Positions 1-9,462 of a DNA stretch of 64,000 nucleotides are shown in pieces. The notes below the pieces were generated by a model. It saw only the letters and a program-made list of their open reading frames with translations, was not told where the DNA came from and ran no database searches. A program made the position numbers and the translations under genes. This DNA is from Paenibacillus polymyxa (lineage in GTDB: Bacteria; Bacillota; Bacilli; Paenibacillales; Paenibacillaceae). Where the stretch lies: the NCBI RefSeq assembly GCF_001719045.1, contig NZ_CP015423.1, forward strand, positions 3,815,501 to 3,879,500, read 5' to 3'. Numbering within the stretch: position 1 is the first letter of the stretch; every line of letters begins with the position of its first letter.

Positions 1-12
1 GGATACGAAAAC

Positions 13-51
13 AAAAAGTTGTTTGCTCTTTAACGGGGTAGGCAACTTTTT
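13..51. terminator. Hairpin terminator of an upstream gene
   Basis: A 9-bp perfect stem (AAAAAGTTG at 13-21, CAACTTTTT at 43-51) encloses a 21-nt loop. The A-rich and T-rich arms let it work on either strand. It probably ends a gene lying before the window. Nothing else is recognised in bases 52-180. Confidence 0.55.
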
Positions 52-199
52 CTATATAAAATTTACTATCACTATGATTTCTACATAAAAAAACGTAATT
101 TTTTTAAATTAATAAAATCATTGCTTGCATTTTCGGAAACAATCTTATAAGATACAAGCAACAACGATAAAAGTTAATTTAAGAAAGGCACAAATTTAT

Positions 200-775
200 A
201 TGAAGAGATTAGATAGTATAGTAGAGTTCGTGAGTGGTTCACCGCAATTTAGGATTATAGAAGTGGTTGATGATAATGCACCACTTTACACCTATTATGG
301 ACAACAAGATATTGAAGATGATTTGGTTGGTATTGATTCAAATGGTAGTGACAGCAAACAAGTACGAACCTTGGATAAGGTCAGTACGCTATGTCAAGGG
401 GATATTGTTTTTAGTTTGATATCGGGAAAATCTACTATAGTTGGTGTGGAGCATCAGGGATATCTATACACGCAAAACTACGTTAAATTAGTAACTAATG
501 AAAAGGTTGATTCAAAATATCTTGTTTACTTACTTAATGAAGATAAATTCATTAAGAAACAGTTTCAAATGGGGCTGCAGGGGTCTCAAGTTCTAAAATA
601 CACACTGAAACAAGTGAAAGAGCTTGAGCTACCAGATCTGCCAACAATAGAAAAACAGCGGATGATCGGTGAACTCTATTTCAACCAATTGCGACTAGAA
701 GCATTGAAAATTAGAGCGGCAAATTTGGAAACTACCATAGTATTAGAAAAGCTTAGGGGGGCAATCAATAAATGA
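200..775 (+). CDS. Single-TRD type I restriction specificity (HsdS-like) protein
   Basis: This is a 191-residue protein with one target-recognition domain followed by the C-terminal conserved helix of type I S subunits (LPDLPTIEKQRMIGELYFNQ and following residues). A normal HsdS has two such halves and about 400 residues, so this is a half-size S protein. The ATG at 200 is chosen because AAGAAAGG lies 11 bases upstream; reading back to a TTG at 125 adds residues with no ribosome-binding site. Its stop overlaps the hsdR start (ATGA, 772-775), which indicates translational coupling to hsdR. Half-size S proteins can act as dimers in known systems. Whether this one pairs with the HsdM encoded at 5753 is unknown. 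It could also be the surviving half of a longer gene. Confidence 0.75.
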   Translation: MKRLDSIVEFVSGSPQFRIIEVVDDNAPLYTYYGQQDIEDDLVGIDSNGSDSKQVRTLDKVSTLCQGDIVFSLISGKSTIVGVEHQGYLYTQNYVKLVTNEKVDSKYLVYLLNEDKFIKKQFQMGLQGSQVLKYTLKQVKELELPDLPTIEKQRMIGELYFNQLRLEALKIRAANLETTIVLEKLRGAINK

Positions 776-3700
776 CCGAGAATCAATTTGAAACAGAATT
801 AATTCAATACCTGACGAGTCGCACAATTGTAGAACAAGAACATCCTGAAGGAACGAGTAACTTTGATATCAAAGAATCAAGTGCTGGCTACATAGTGAAA
901 ACAAAATTATGGAAATACGAACCGCATATTAAATCTACAGAACAACTCTGGAATAATTTCAAGGCGATCCTGGAACAACACAATCAGAATACGCTTGACC
1001 ATCCTTTAAGTGTTGTGGAATTTAATCAAGTTAAGAAAATTATCTCTGATATTCAGACCCCCTATGAAGCAGGGCAGTTCTTATATGGTTTAAATGGGGT
1101 TTCGCAAATCGAAATAGATTTAGATGATGGACGTCATGTGTTTCTTACTGTATTTGATCAAAAACAAATAGGGGCTGGAGATACCGTTTATCAAGTGGTC
1201 AATCAAATCAAACGACCATCAGTGATCACAGGAAAAGGAGAATGTCGTTTTGACACAACTCTCTTAATTAATGGTTTACCAATCATTCAAATTGAAGAAA
1301 AGCGTGATACGCGTAATGTCGATGAAGCGCTCAATCAGATGCAGCAATATGCTGCAGATCATCAGTATCGTGATATTTTCTCAACCTTGCAAATTTTGGT
1401 GGCAATGACACCAAATAATGTGAAGTATATGGCGAATACGACGGCAGATAAATTTAATAAGGATTTTGCTTTTAACTGGCAACGCAAGAGCGACAATACC
1501 ATCGTGCGTAACTGGAAAGAATTTGCTGATTCTATGCTTTCGATTCCAATGGCGCATCAAATGGCTACTAACTACATGATTTTGGACGGAACAAAGAACA
1601 AACAAACGTTGAAAGTGATGCGTCCGTATCAAGTGTATGCGACACAAAATGTGATCGAGGGCTTGAAACGTTCAGATTTTGAACTTGGTACCAATAAAAT
1701 CGGTTATATCTGGCACACAACGGGATCTGGTAAAACGATCACAAGCTTCAAAACGGCATGGCTGGCAAGTCGTATGCCGAAGGTGGACAAGGTTGTCTTT
1801 GTTGTGGATAGAATTGCTTTAACCAAGCAAACCAATGAAAATTACAAAGCCTATGATCCTGATGCGACAGAAGACACATTTGGTAGCGTTCAAAACACAG
1901 ACAATACGACTGATTTGAGTCGCAAGCTTAAAAGTAAAGACAATAGCATTATTGTTACTTCGGTTCAAAAACTAGATACCTTGGTGAAACGCAAAACCTT
2001 TCAAGCTCCAGATAAGAATATCGTATTTATCGTGGACGAAGCCCATCGTTCAACTGGTGGTGACTCATTCAAGAATATCCAAAAAGCTTTTAAGAAATCT
2101 GCTTGGGTAGGCTATACGGGGACACCGATGTTTGATGAAACGACCACTGGTCTTCGAACAGAAGATATTTTTGGTCCACTATTACATGCATATACCATTC
2201 GTGAAGCGATTGCTGACCGTAATGTGTTAGGATTCAAGGTGGATTTTGAGACAACAATTGACGAAAAACAAATGAAAGAACAATATCTTCCTGCGTTCTA
2301 CCGTGAACGCTATCCCAACTGGAATGAAGAACGAATTCAAGAGAAAATCAACAATCTCTCCCAGGAAGATATGGATGATGCTGTTGAACCCAGTTTCTAC
2401 GATGAAAATTTGGATCATATCAAATTAGTAGTGCAAGACATTTTCAAAAATTGGCGTAATCGTTCTAACGAAGGCAAGTATAATGCTTTGTTCACAACTC
2501 ATGTGGGTGGTGGTAAAGCAAGTACGCCAATGGCAATGATGTATTTTAAGGAGTTTCAACGTATCAACGAAGAAAATAAGATGAATGGCGGACAAACATT
2601 AAAAGTTGCGGTGACATTTAGTCAAAACACGTCAAACAATGATAGTATGCTTGCTACGAATCAAGGTTTGCACTATGCCATGACAGCTTATAATGCTGAA
2701 TTTGGCACATCTTTTGGAATGGATGATGTTTCTGGCTATACCCAAGACGTGACTTCGCGATTAAATAAATCGGTCACCGATCGAAATTTCCTCGATTTGG
2801 TTATTGTGGTTGACCAATTATTGACTGGTTTTGATGCACCTGAACTTAACACGCTTTATGTGGATCGAACCTTAAAAGGCGCGGGGTTAATTCAAGCTTA
2901 TTCAAGAACGAATCGTATTGCAGATATGCAAGAGAAGCCATGGGGGCGTGTGGTAAATTACCGATGGCCTGCGCAAAATGAGAAGTTGATGAATAAAGCG
3001 CTTGCCGTTTATGCGAATAAAGACTCAGCCATTCTGTCTGAAGAAGATCAACGTGAATCTAATCAGAAAGATGGTATCATTGCCAAACCATTTGAAGATG
3101 TATTTAATGAAGTGAAAGAAGTGGTGGGGAAGCTAGGTAGCTTAACGACTGATTTTCAACAGTTGCCTCCATCTGAAAAGAAAAAGGACGAGATGCTCGA
3201 TCTGCTCCGTGAATATAACAGAGGGATGGCAAAATTAAAGCAATATGATTCCGATGAAGTTGATGGTGAAAAAGTCGGATTTAACTATGATGATCGAGAT
3301 GAGTTAATAGAGAAGCTGGGAATGACTTCAGATCAAGAGAAAATGTTAACAACCGTTTTAACGAATGAATTGAAGTCACATATTGCTAAAGAGAAGAAAA
3401 TCCCTATCTATCAAATCGAACTGCGGATGACACATGTGAAGGATATTAGAGTTGACTATGATTATCTTACTGAACTCGTGGAACGATTATTGAACGAAGT
3501 CCACGAAGGCAAAGATGAAGAGGCCAAAGAGACGCAAGAAAAAATCAACCAATTTGCGAATGGGTTGGATGATCGTAACTATGCGACTAAAATTATGAAT
3601 GCAGCTACTGCAATTATCAAAGGTCACTTCCCACCTGCAGGCTCTGACTTCAAGTATCCTGTGAAGCTGAGTGACAGTGAACATATTATCCAGCAAGCGA

Positions 3701-3981
3701 ACAACGTCAGCCTGGATCGAAGGTTTCTTGACTTCCGAGTGAAGTGGGGAATCACAGATATTATCACAAGTGCTCAAATGCGAGAGCTGTTTAGTCGTCA
3801 TCGCTACGGAGAGAAAGATTTGGATGATACGGGTCAAATTCGTGACATTATCGCTCAAGCCAGCTCTGACTACATGACACTGGCTCATGATGAGAGCGTG
3901 CAGTCTTTAGCTAGAATGAAATATCGCAACGGTTTGCGCGACGCAATTTATGAGCTAGCGGATGAGTTGGCAGAAAGTTAA
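772..3981 (+). CDS. hsdR: Type I restriction enzyme R subunit (ATP-dependent translocase and endonuclease)
   Basis: A 1069-residue motor and nuclease subunit of a type I restriction complex, which cleaves unmodified DNA after ATP-driven translocation. The N-terminal nuclease core shows an acidic patch then EEK at residues 175-177 (a PD-(D/E)XK pattern). The SF2 helicase part has Walker A TTGSGKT at about 316-322, DEAH at 422-425, then STGG and a TGTP motif. The C-terminal helical part follows from about residue 800. Length is typical for the family. It overlaps the half-S gene by 4 bases and is followed, after a decayed RhuM gene, by hsdS and hsdM. No truncation or frameshift is visible. Confidence 0.96.
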   Translation: MTENQFETELIQYLTSRTIVEQEHPEGTSNFDIKESSAGYIVKTKLWKYEPHIKSTEQLWNNFKAILEQHNQNTLDHPLSVVEFNQVKKIISDIQTPYEAGQFLYGLNGVSQIEIDLDDGRHVFLTVFDQKQIGAGDTVYQVVNQIKRPSVITGKGECRFDTTLLINGLPIIQIEEKRDTRNVDEALNQMQQYAADHQYRDIFSTLQILVAMTPNNVKYMANTTADKFNKDFAFNWQRKSDNTIVRNWKEFADSMLSIPMAHQMATNYMILDGTKNKQTLKVMRPYQVYATQNVIEGLKRSDFELGTNKIGYIWHTTGSGKTITSFKTAWLASRMPKVDKVVFVVDRIALTKQTNENYKAYDPDATEDTFGSVQNTDNTTDLSRKLKSKDNSIIVTSVQKLDTLVKRKTFQAPDKNIVFIVDEAHRSTGGDSFKNIQKAFKKSAWVGYTGTPMFDETTTGLRTEDIFGPLLHAYTIREAIADRNVLGFKVDFETTIDEKQMKEQYLPAFYRERYPNWNEERIQEKINNLSQEDMDDAVEPSFYDENLDHIKLVVQDIFKNWRNRSNEGKYNALFTTHVGGGKASTPMAMMYFKEFQRINEENKMNGGQTLKVAVTFSQNTSNNDSMLATNQGLHYAMTAYNAEFGTSFGMDDVSGYTQDVTSRLNKSVTDRNFLDLVIVVDQLLTGFDAPELNTLYVDRTLKGAGLIQAYSRTNRIADMQEKPWGRVVNYRWPAQNEKLMNKALAVYANKDSAILSEEDQRESNQKDGIIAKPFEDVFNEVKEVVGKLGSLTTDFQQLPPSEKKKDEMLDLLREYNRGMAKLKQYDSDEVDGEKVGFNYDDRDELIEKLGMTSDQEKMLTTVLTNELKSHIAKEKKIPIYQIELRMTHVKDIRVDYDYLTELVERLLNEVHEGKDEEAKETQEKINQFANGLDDRNYATKIMNAATAIIKGHFPPAGSDFKYPVKLSDSEHIIQQANNVSLDRRFLDFRVKWGITDIITSAQMRELFSRHRYGEKDLDDTGQIRDIIAQASSDYMTLAHDESVQSLARMKYRNGLRDAIYELADELAES

Positions 3982-4025
3982 CCTGGTTGAAACTGTTCAA
4001 TAAGGGATGCAGATGGGAGATTGTG

Positions 4026-4529
4026 ATGAACGAAATACAATTTTTAATGTATGATGCCGATGAAAAAGTGGTTAGTGCAGAAATTGCACATACCACTCAA
4101 CACGGTGCAATGGAAGGAAAAACACAAACAAAGCCAGTGAAATATTACACTTGGTTGCCATTATTTCAGTTGGCTATCGTGTAAATTCGCAAAAGGCAAC
4201 GAAGTTCCGTATATGGGCAACGGATGTCTTAAAAGAATACATCCAAAAAGGTTTTAAAATTGATGTTGAACGTATGAAACAAGGTGAGCATGTTTTTGGC
4301 AAGGATTCTGCTCGAAGATGAGGTTTTATTGGGAATGCAGGACATTGCGAAAAGCATTGATGATATTCTTAACATTCAATCGCTATGAAATCTTGGATGG
4401 AAATGGGCACATTTCACAAAGGCAGCTAAGGAAAAGGCTATTGGCGAGTATAAAGAATTCAACAAGCATCAAAAAATAGTTTCTGATTTTGATAGAGTAA
4501 TTAAGACCATACAGGGAGAGCAGAAATGA
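4026..4529 (+). pseudogene. Decayed RhuM-family gene
   Basis: Pieces of a RhuM-family protein (virulence RhuM family, function unclear, common inside type I RM islands) can be read in order but in different frames. The N-terminus is MNEIQFLMYDADEKV from 4026 and runs to a stop at 4182. A second piece, YRVNSQKATKFRIWATDVL and on to about 4318, lies in another frame. A third holds the C-terminal part (DIAKSIDDIL, EILDGNGHIS, EYKEFNKHQKIVSDFD) from about 4340 to the TGA at 4527. Much of the N-terminal and central region is missing, so there are deletions as well as frameshifts. The final TGA overlaps the hsdS ATG as ATGA, so the original gene was probably coupled to hsdS. The family call rests on recalled family sequence. 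Confidence 0.8.
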
Positions 4530-5737
4530 GCGAACATAAAGAAAATGTACCTAAATTAAGGTTTCCTGGATTTACTGATGCTTGGGAACATCGTAGGTTG
4601 GGGGAGCTATGTGATGAGTTCCAAAGTGGAAAGAATATCAAATCAGAGGATATTAGGGATGAAGGCAGATACCCTGTGTTTGGTGGTAATGGACTTCGCG
4701 GATGCACAAACACTTATAATCACGATGGATTATATGCACTTATCGGAAGGCAAGGTGCACTCTGCGGAAACATGAATATCTCCTATGGAAAAGCCTATTT
4801 TACGGAACATGCTATTGCTGTCAAAGGTAACAAAAACAACGAAACAAGGTTTTTATTTTATCTTTTAGGCGAGATGAATCTCGGTCAATATTCGGGTCAA
4901 TCTGCACAGCCGGGATTGGCAGTTAATAAACTTATAGCACTGTCTGCGTTTGTTCCCTCTTTTGCAGAACAAGCTCAAATCAGCGCATTCTTCAAACAAC
5001 TCGACCACCTCATCACCCTTCATCAGCGTAAGTTAAATAACGTAAAAAAATTGAAGGCTGGGTTGCTCCAAAAAATGTTTCCGAAAAATGGCGAAGATTT
5101 TCCCGAAATTCGTTTCCCTGGATTCACTGACGCTTGGAAACAGCGTAGGTTTGATTTGGTGTTTGACCCAATACCGAACAACTCTTTTTCAAGAGCAGAT
5201 TTAAACTATGACGAAGGCAAAATAAAGAGTGTCCATTACGGCGATATTCTCGTCAAATATGGTGCCGTTACTGATTGCCGCAAAGATGTGATACCGTTCA
5301 TTACAGGAGCTGAGGTCTCCGATCATCAGAGCCAACTTCTCCAAAACGGTGATGTGCTGATTGCCGATGCTGCCGAGGATAAAACGGTTGGCAAAGTTAC
5401 AGAAATAACAGGAATTATTGACATTCCTGTAGTATCAGGATTACACACTATAGCTTGCAGACCGAAGGTGAAAATGCAGCCCAACTATCTTGGATACTAT
5501 ATGAACTCACCATCATATTATCAACAATTATTACCGCTCATGCAGGGAATCAAGGTCCTTTCGCTAAGTAGGACGAATCTTGCCAAAACAATCATTTGCT
5601 TTCCGACTTCGGCGCAGGAACAGTCGCTAATTGGAAAAGTGTTTGCTAATGTCGACCACCTCATCACCCTTCATCAGCGTAAGCTAGAACACTTGCAAGA
5701 GCAGAAGAAAGCACTACTACAACAGATGTTTATCTAG
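4526..5737 (+). CDS. hsdS: Type I restriction-modification specificity subunit S
   Basis: A 403-residue DNA-recognition subunit with the classic two-fold layout. Each half starts with RFPGFTDAW (residues about 12 and 195) and ends with DHLITLHQRKL plus a lysine-rich helix finishing in QKMF or QQMF (about 160-190 and 376-403). The two variable target-recognition domains lie between and differ from each other, so the site should be bipartite. The linker repeat is identical over 32 bases in DNA (5001-5032 and 5652-5683). A GGAGAG ribosome-binding site lies in the end of the RhuM relic. The hsdM gene begins 15 bases downstream. Confidence 0.95.
   Translation: MSEHKENVPKLRFPGFTDAWEHRRLGELCDEFQSGKNIKSEDIRDEGRYPVFGGNGLRGCTNTYNHDGLYALIGRQGALCGNMNISYGKAYFTEHAIAVKGNKNNETRFLFYLLGEMNLGQYSGQSAQPGLAVNKLIALSAFVPSFAEQAQISAFFKQLDHLITLHQRKLNNVKKLKAGLLQKMFPKNGEDFPEIRFPGFTDAWKQRRFDLVFDPIPNNSFSRADLNYDEGKIKSVHYGDILVKYGAVTDCRKDVIPFITGAEVSDHQSQLLQNGDVLIADAAEDKTVGKVTEITGIIDIPVVSGLHTIACRPKVKMQPNYLGYYMNSPSYYQQLLPLMQGIKVLSLSRTNLAKTIICFPTSAQEQSLIGKVFANVDHLITLHQRKLEHLQEQKKALLQQMFI
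5001..5032 (+). repeat. 32-bp direct repeat inside hsdS, copy 1
   Basis: Identical to 5652-5683 and encodes DHLITLHQRK in both halves of HsdS. Such exact repeats at the two conserved regions are the usual places where S-gene halves are exchanged by recombination. Confidence 0.9.
5652..5683 (+). repeat. 32-bp direct repeat inside hsdS, copy 2
   Basis: Exact copy of 5001-5032, located at the end of the second recognition domain. Recombination between the two copies would delete the second target-recognition domain in frame. Confidence 0.9.
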
Positions 5738-5752
5738 GAGGAAAATAACAAT

Positions 5753-7351
5753 ATGAGCAATAATCTACAAACCATCACAACAAAACTGTGGGCGATGGCA
5801 AATGAGCTTCGTGGAAGCATGGATGCTGCAGAATATAAGAACTACATTTTAGCCTTTATGTTTTATCGTTACCTGTCAGAACATCAAGAACAGTACTTAG
5901 TTAAAAATAATGTTATTGATGTTGCCGTTGGTGAAACGATCAATAGTGCCTACTTAGAACAAGCGAATGGTGACGATTTGAATGATTACTTAGAAGATAT
6001 TTCTGCAAGTTTAGGCTATGCCATTGCACCGCTTGATACTTGGGAATCTTTAGTTCATAAGATTGATAATAGCATGGTGATTCCAAGTGATTATCAAACT
6101 ATTTTTGATAACTTCAATCGAAACGCTGAATTAAATAAAGAAGCTGCGAAAGATTTTCGTGGCGTATTTAACGACATTAATCTTGGAGACTCGCGTCTAG
6201 GCTCTTCTACCAATGAACGTGCAAAATCACTTAACCGAATTGTAAAGCTTGTTCATGGCATTGAATACAAGGGTGAAGATAACAAGGATATTCTTGGCGC
6301 AATCTATGAATACCTAATCGGTCAATTTGCAGCAAGTGCAGGTAAAAAAGGTGGAGAGTTCTACACACCCCATGAAGTGTCTAAAGTATTGGCTAAAATC
6401 GTAACGGACGGTGTAGAAGAATCGGAACATACTTTTTCGGTGTATGACCCGACTTGTGGATCTGGGTCATTGCTGTTAACGGTTCAAGGTGAGCTACCTG
6501 GTGGAAATAAACCCGGGGCGATTAAATTTTTTGGTCAAGAAAAGAATACGACAACATACAACTTGGCCCGTATGAATCTGATGATGCATGGTGTTTCATT
6601 TAATAACATAACTCTGTCTAATGCTGACACACTTGAAAGTGATTGGCCTGATGGACCAGATGCCCAAGGAACTGACCACCCACGCTCATTTGATGCCGTG
6701 GTTGCGAATCCTCCTTATTCTGCTCATTGGGACAATAGCGAAACGAAACTCAAAGATCCACGTTTTAGGGAATATGGTAAACTCGCTCCTAGAACTAAAG
6801 CGGATTATGCATTCATTTTACACAGCTTGTATCATTTGAATGATACTGGAACAATGGCGATTGTATTACCGCATGGTGTCTTGTTCCGTGGTGCAGCAGA
6901 AGGTGCGATTCGCCAAACGATCATTGAGAAAAACTACCTTGATACCGTTATAGGCTTACCTGCCAACTTGTTTTACGGCGTATCCATCCCAACTACGGTT
7001 TTAGTATTCAAGAAAAATCGTAAAACAAAAGACATCTTGTTTATCGATGCAAGCAATGAATTTGATAAAGGTAAAAATCAAAACAAACTTACTGATAAAA
7101 ACATCAATAAGATTATCGAAACGTACCGAAATCGTGTGGATGTTGATAAATATGCTCACGTGGCATCACTTGAAGAAATCAAAGAAAACGAGTTTAACTT
7201 AAATATTCCTCGCTACGTGGATACGTTTGAAGAAGAGCAAGTCATTGACCTTGCCGAAGTGAGTAAGCTTTTAGAACAAGATAAACAAGAAATCGCTGAA
7301 CTTGAAGCCAAAATCAATGAACAGCTGAAAATTTTGGGTATTCATGTGTAG
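5753..7351 (+). CDS. hsdM: Type I DNA methyltransferase subunit M (adenine-N6)
   Basis: A 532-residue modification subunit. The N-terminal helical domain is followed by the SAM-binding motif DPTCGSGS at residues 232-239 and the adenine-methylase motif NPPY at 319-322. An alpha-helical, charged C-terminus (from about 495, EVSKLLEQDKQEIAELEAKI) probably packs on HsdS. The start has AGGAGG 12 bases upstream. It is the last gene of the hsd cluster and is followed by a terminator. The order R-S-M with a half-S in front is less common than R-M-S. Confidence 0.96.
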   Translation: MSNNLQTITTKLWAMANELRGSMDAAEYKNYILAFMFYRYLSEHQEQYLVKNNVIDVAVGETINSAYLEQANGDDLNDYLEDISASLGYAIAPLDTWESLVHKIDNSMVIPSDYQTIFDNFNRNAELNKEAAKDFRGVFNDINLGDSRLGSSTNERAKSLNRIVKLVHGIEYKGEDNKDILGAIYEYLIGQFAASAGKKGGEFYTPHEVSKVLAKIVTDGVEESEHTFSVYDPTCGSGSLLLTVQGELPGGNKPGAIKFFGQEKNTTTYNLARMNLMMHGVSFNNITLSNADTLESDWPDGPDAQGTDHPRSFDAVVANPPYSAHWDNSETKLKDPRFREYGKLAPRTKADYAFILHSLYHLNDTGTMAIVLPHGVLFRGAAEGAIRQTIIEKNYLDTVIGLPANLFYGVSIPTTVLVFKKNRKTKDILFIDASNEFDKGKNQNKLTDKNINKIIETYRNRVDVDKYAHVASLEEIKENEFNLNIPRYVDTFEEEQVIDLAEVSKLLEQDKQEIAELEAKINEQLKILGIHV

Positions 7352-7360
7352 AAATTGACG

Positions 7361-7397
7361 AAAAGGGTCAAGGATATTATTCCTCGGCTCTTTTTTT
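7361..7397 (+). terminator. Intrinsic terminator of the hsd operon
   Basis: A 10-bp stem with G-U pairs and one mismatch (GGGTCAAGGA with TCCTCGGCTC, 7365-7390) has a 6-nt loop and is followed by seven T. It lies 14 bases after the hsdM stop. Confidence 0.75.
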
Positions 7398-7442
7398 AAG
7401 CCATTCGCTTGGGAACGGCGTAAGCTGGGGGGAAGTTATGCC

Positions 7443-7481
7443 GTGCAGTATTTCTATGAACTGCGGCGCAGTACGTTATAG
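7443..7481 (+). pseudogene. 3' relic of an SF0329-like gene
   Basis: This stretch reads VQYFYELRRSTL then TAG, the same twelve C-terminal residues as the intact gene at 8757-9326. The DNA matches 9288-9326 with only a few substitutions. Upstream of it the reading frame is lost at the hsd operon boundary. It is the tail of a destroyed paralogue or orthologue left when the restriction island arrived. Confidence 0.8.
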
Positions 7482-7489
7482 AAGATGGC

Positions 7490-7517
7490 AAGGAGGGGCG
7501 GAGCTCTTCCTTTTTTT
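7490..7517 (+). terminator. Terminator left behind the SF0329-like relic
   Basis: AAGGAGGGGC (7490-7499) pairs along its full length with GCTCTTCCTT (7503-7512), allowing G-U pairs, and is followed by a run of T. It was probably the terminator of the gene whose 3' end survives at 7443-7481. Confidence 0.6.
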
Positions 7518-7712
7518 GCGAGTCTTTTGGGGAGTATGCTCCTCAATTGAGTATGATATACTCATTTAGATGTCTATGCTTAACATACACTGCCGTTTGA
7601 ACTACGTTGCTTAAACATGTTATATGTGAAGAAGAAGCAAGGACATGAAGAGGTTAGCTTTACCATTTTGGGACCAAAGATTTGTCCTGGTATTTATAGA
7701 GGAGTTTTTGAT

Positions 7713-8702
7713 ATGACGAATAATTTTTGGCGTGATTTGCCACGACCTTTTTTTATACTGGCACCGATGGAAGATGTGACGGATGTTGTGTTTCGCCATG
7801 TCGTAAGTGAAGCAGCCAGACCGGATGTGTTTTTTACGGAGTTTGCGAATACAGAGAGTTATTGTCACCCGGAGGGGAACAAAAGTGTACGCGGGCGTTT
7901 GACTTTTACAGAGGATGAACAGCCCATGGTGGCCCATATCTGGGGAGATAAGCCGGAATATTTCCGTGAAATGAGCATCGGTGTGGCGAAAGAAGGCTTC
8001 AAAGGCATCGATATTAATATGGGTTGTCCTGTAGCGAATGTAGCCGAGAATGGGAAGGGAAGCGGCCTGATCTGCCGTCCCGAAATCGCAGCGGATATCA
8101 TTCAGGCCGCCAAAGCCGGGGGACTGCCCGTCAGTGTAAAAACAAGGCTCGGTTTCACTACCGTAGACGAATGGCGCGACTGGTTGACCCATATTTTGAA
8201 ACAAGACATTGTGAATTTGTCCATTCATCTGCGGACCAGAGAGGAAATGAGCAAAGTAGACGCTCACTGGGAACTGATTCCGGAGATTAAGAAACTTCGT
8301 GATGAGGTGGCACCAGATACACTGCTGACCATTAACGGAGATATTCCGGACCGTCAGACAGGCCTGAAGCTCGCTGAGCAATATGGAGTGGATGGCATTA
8401 TGATTGGGCGTGGTATTTTCCAGAATCCATTTGCGTTTGAGAAGGAGCCGAAGGAACACAGCAGTGAGGAATTACTTGAATTGCTGCGGCTTCATCTAGA
8501 TCTCCATGATCATTATTCAGCGCAGGAGCCACGTTCGTTCAGCCCTCTCGCCCGCTTCTTCAAAATATATGTCCGTGGATTCCGAGGGGCAAGTGAACTC
8601 AGAAACAGCTTAGTGAACGCCAAATCAACAAGTGAAGTGCGTACATTGCTTGATGAGTTTGGAAGCAAGGATCATGATGAGGTAGAGGAACGTGAAAATT
8701 AA
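7713..8702 (+). CDS. dus: tRNA-dihydrouridine synthase
   Basis: A 329-residue FMN enzyme that reduces uridines in the D-loop of tRNA with NAD(P)H. The TIM barrel opens with the family signature [13 protein letters not shown]. The NMGCP motif carries the catalytic cysteine, followed by [19 protein letters not shown] and SIHLRTR hold FMN- and tRNA-contacting lysine, histidine and arginine, and [12 protein letters not shown] is the phosphate-binding end of the barrel. The ATG at 7713 has GAGGAG at good spacing, whereas an in-frame ATG at 7617 would add 32 residues not seen in the family. The protein belongs to the Dus family, but I cannot say which uridine it modifies. Confidence 0.9.
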   Translation: MTNNFWRDLPRPFFILAPMEDVTDVVFRHVVSEAARPDVFFTEFANTESYCHPEGNKSVRGRLTFTEDEQPMVAHIWGDKPEYFREMSIGVAKEGFKGIDINMGCPVANVAENGKGSGLICRPEIAADIIQAAKAGGLPVSVKTRLGFTTVDEWRDWLTHILKQDIVNLSIHLRTREEMSKVDAHWELIPEIKKLRDEVAPDTLLTINGDIPDRQTGLKLAEQYGVDGIMIGRGIFQNPFAFEKEPKEHSSEELLELLRLHLDLHDHYSAQEPRSFSPLARFFKIYVRGFRGASELRNSLVNAKSTSEVRTLLDEFGSKDHDEVEEREN

Positions 8703-8756
8703 ATTGCCAAGTTGGGGCACGGGCTGTTAGTAGGCATTGAAAACATAGGAGGATAT

Positions 8757-9326
8757 ATGTCCTGGAGTAAATTGAAGCAACAACTGGAGAGCTTCCGCTG
8801 TCCTGCGTTAGACGGAAGGGTCGAATACCGAGCGACCAGTTACCGTTATTTGCCTGATAAGTCTGGAATTTGTTATATAACTGTAGATAAGAAGAACATA
8901 CTCAATATGAATGATATCACTAGTCCAATCAAATGGTATCAGACGGAGTTGGAAATCAAGAATGATCCCAATATCGAAGTTCCTATCAGCAATGAAGAAA
9001 TTGAAGCGGTCAGAAAAGATACTAATGGGAACGTTCCGGAGGATCGTCTACAAGTAATTGCAAGAGGTAGAAAAATATCAGAACATGCAAAGGAGCTTTT
9101 GTCAGCACAGGCCTCATTAAGCAAGTCTAATTTTAATGTTGTAGCTAATAAGTTTTTAACTACTTCTATAGAGGACAGCTTAGAGAGTAATGATATCTTA
9201 TTGAATATTCTAGCTTTAGTGGACAGACGAGTTGGAAAAAAGCGAATATTAAACATGACCGAGAAGATGAAGCTAAAGCATCCCAGTGTGCAGTATTTTT
9301 ATGAACTACGGCGTAGTACGTTATGA
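8757..9326 (+). CDS. SF0329-like conserved protein of unknown function
   Basis: A 189-residue soluble protein opening MSWSKLKQQLESFRCPAL and ending HPSVQYFYELRRSTL. This pattern resembles the small SF0329 family, for which no function is established. The ATG at 8757 follows TAGGAGG by four bases; an earlier in-frame TTG has no such site. A second copy of its last twelve codons lies at 7443-7481, on the other side of the dus gene. A terminator follows at 9433. The family name is from memory. Confidence 0.6.
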   Translation: MSWSKLKQQLESFRCPALDGRVEYRATSYRYLPDKSGICYITVDKKNILNMNDITSPIKWYQTELEIKNDPNIEVPISNEEIEAVRKDTNGNVPEDRLQVIARGRKISEHAKELLSAQASLSKSNFNVVANKFLTTSIEDSLESNDILLNILALVDRRVGKKRILNMTEKMKLKHPSVQYFYELRRSTL

Positions 9327-9432
9327 AAATAAACAACTTCCATTGATGGGGGCACGTCGTTTTAGGGTTGGGTGCTGTTCATTGTTACTGCATTACACAA
9401 TGGCAAATAATTTGGATGTCTGGGAAAACAGC

Positions 9433-9462
9433 AAAGAGGGCCGGTGTGCCCCTCTTATTTTC
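9433..9462 (+). terminator. Intrinsic terminator after the SF0329-like gene
   Basis: AAGAGGG pairs with CCCTCTT around a GC-rich loop and is followed by ATTTT. The region 9327-9524 holds nothing else that I recognise. Confidence 0.65.

Noticed and set aside
7620..8459. 279-codon open frame antisense to dus
   Set aside because: It lies wholly over a well-supported gene on the other strand, has no ribosome-binding site and gives a protein without any family pattern.
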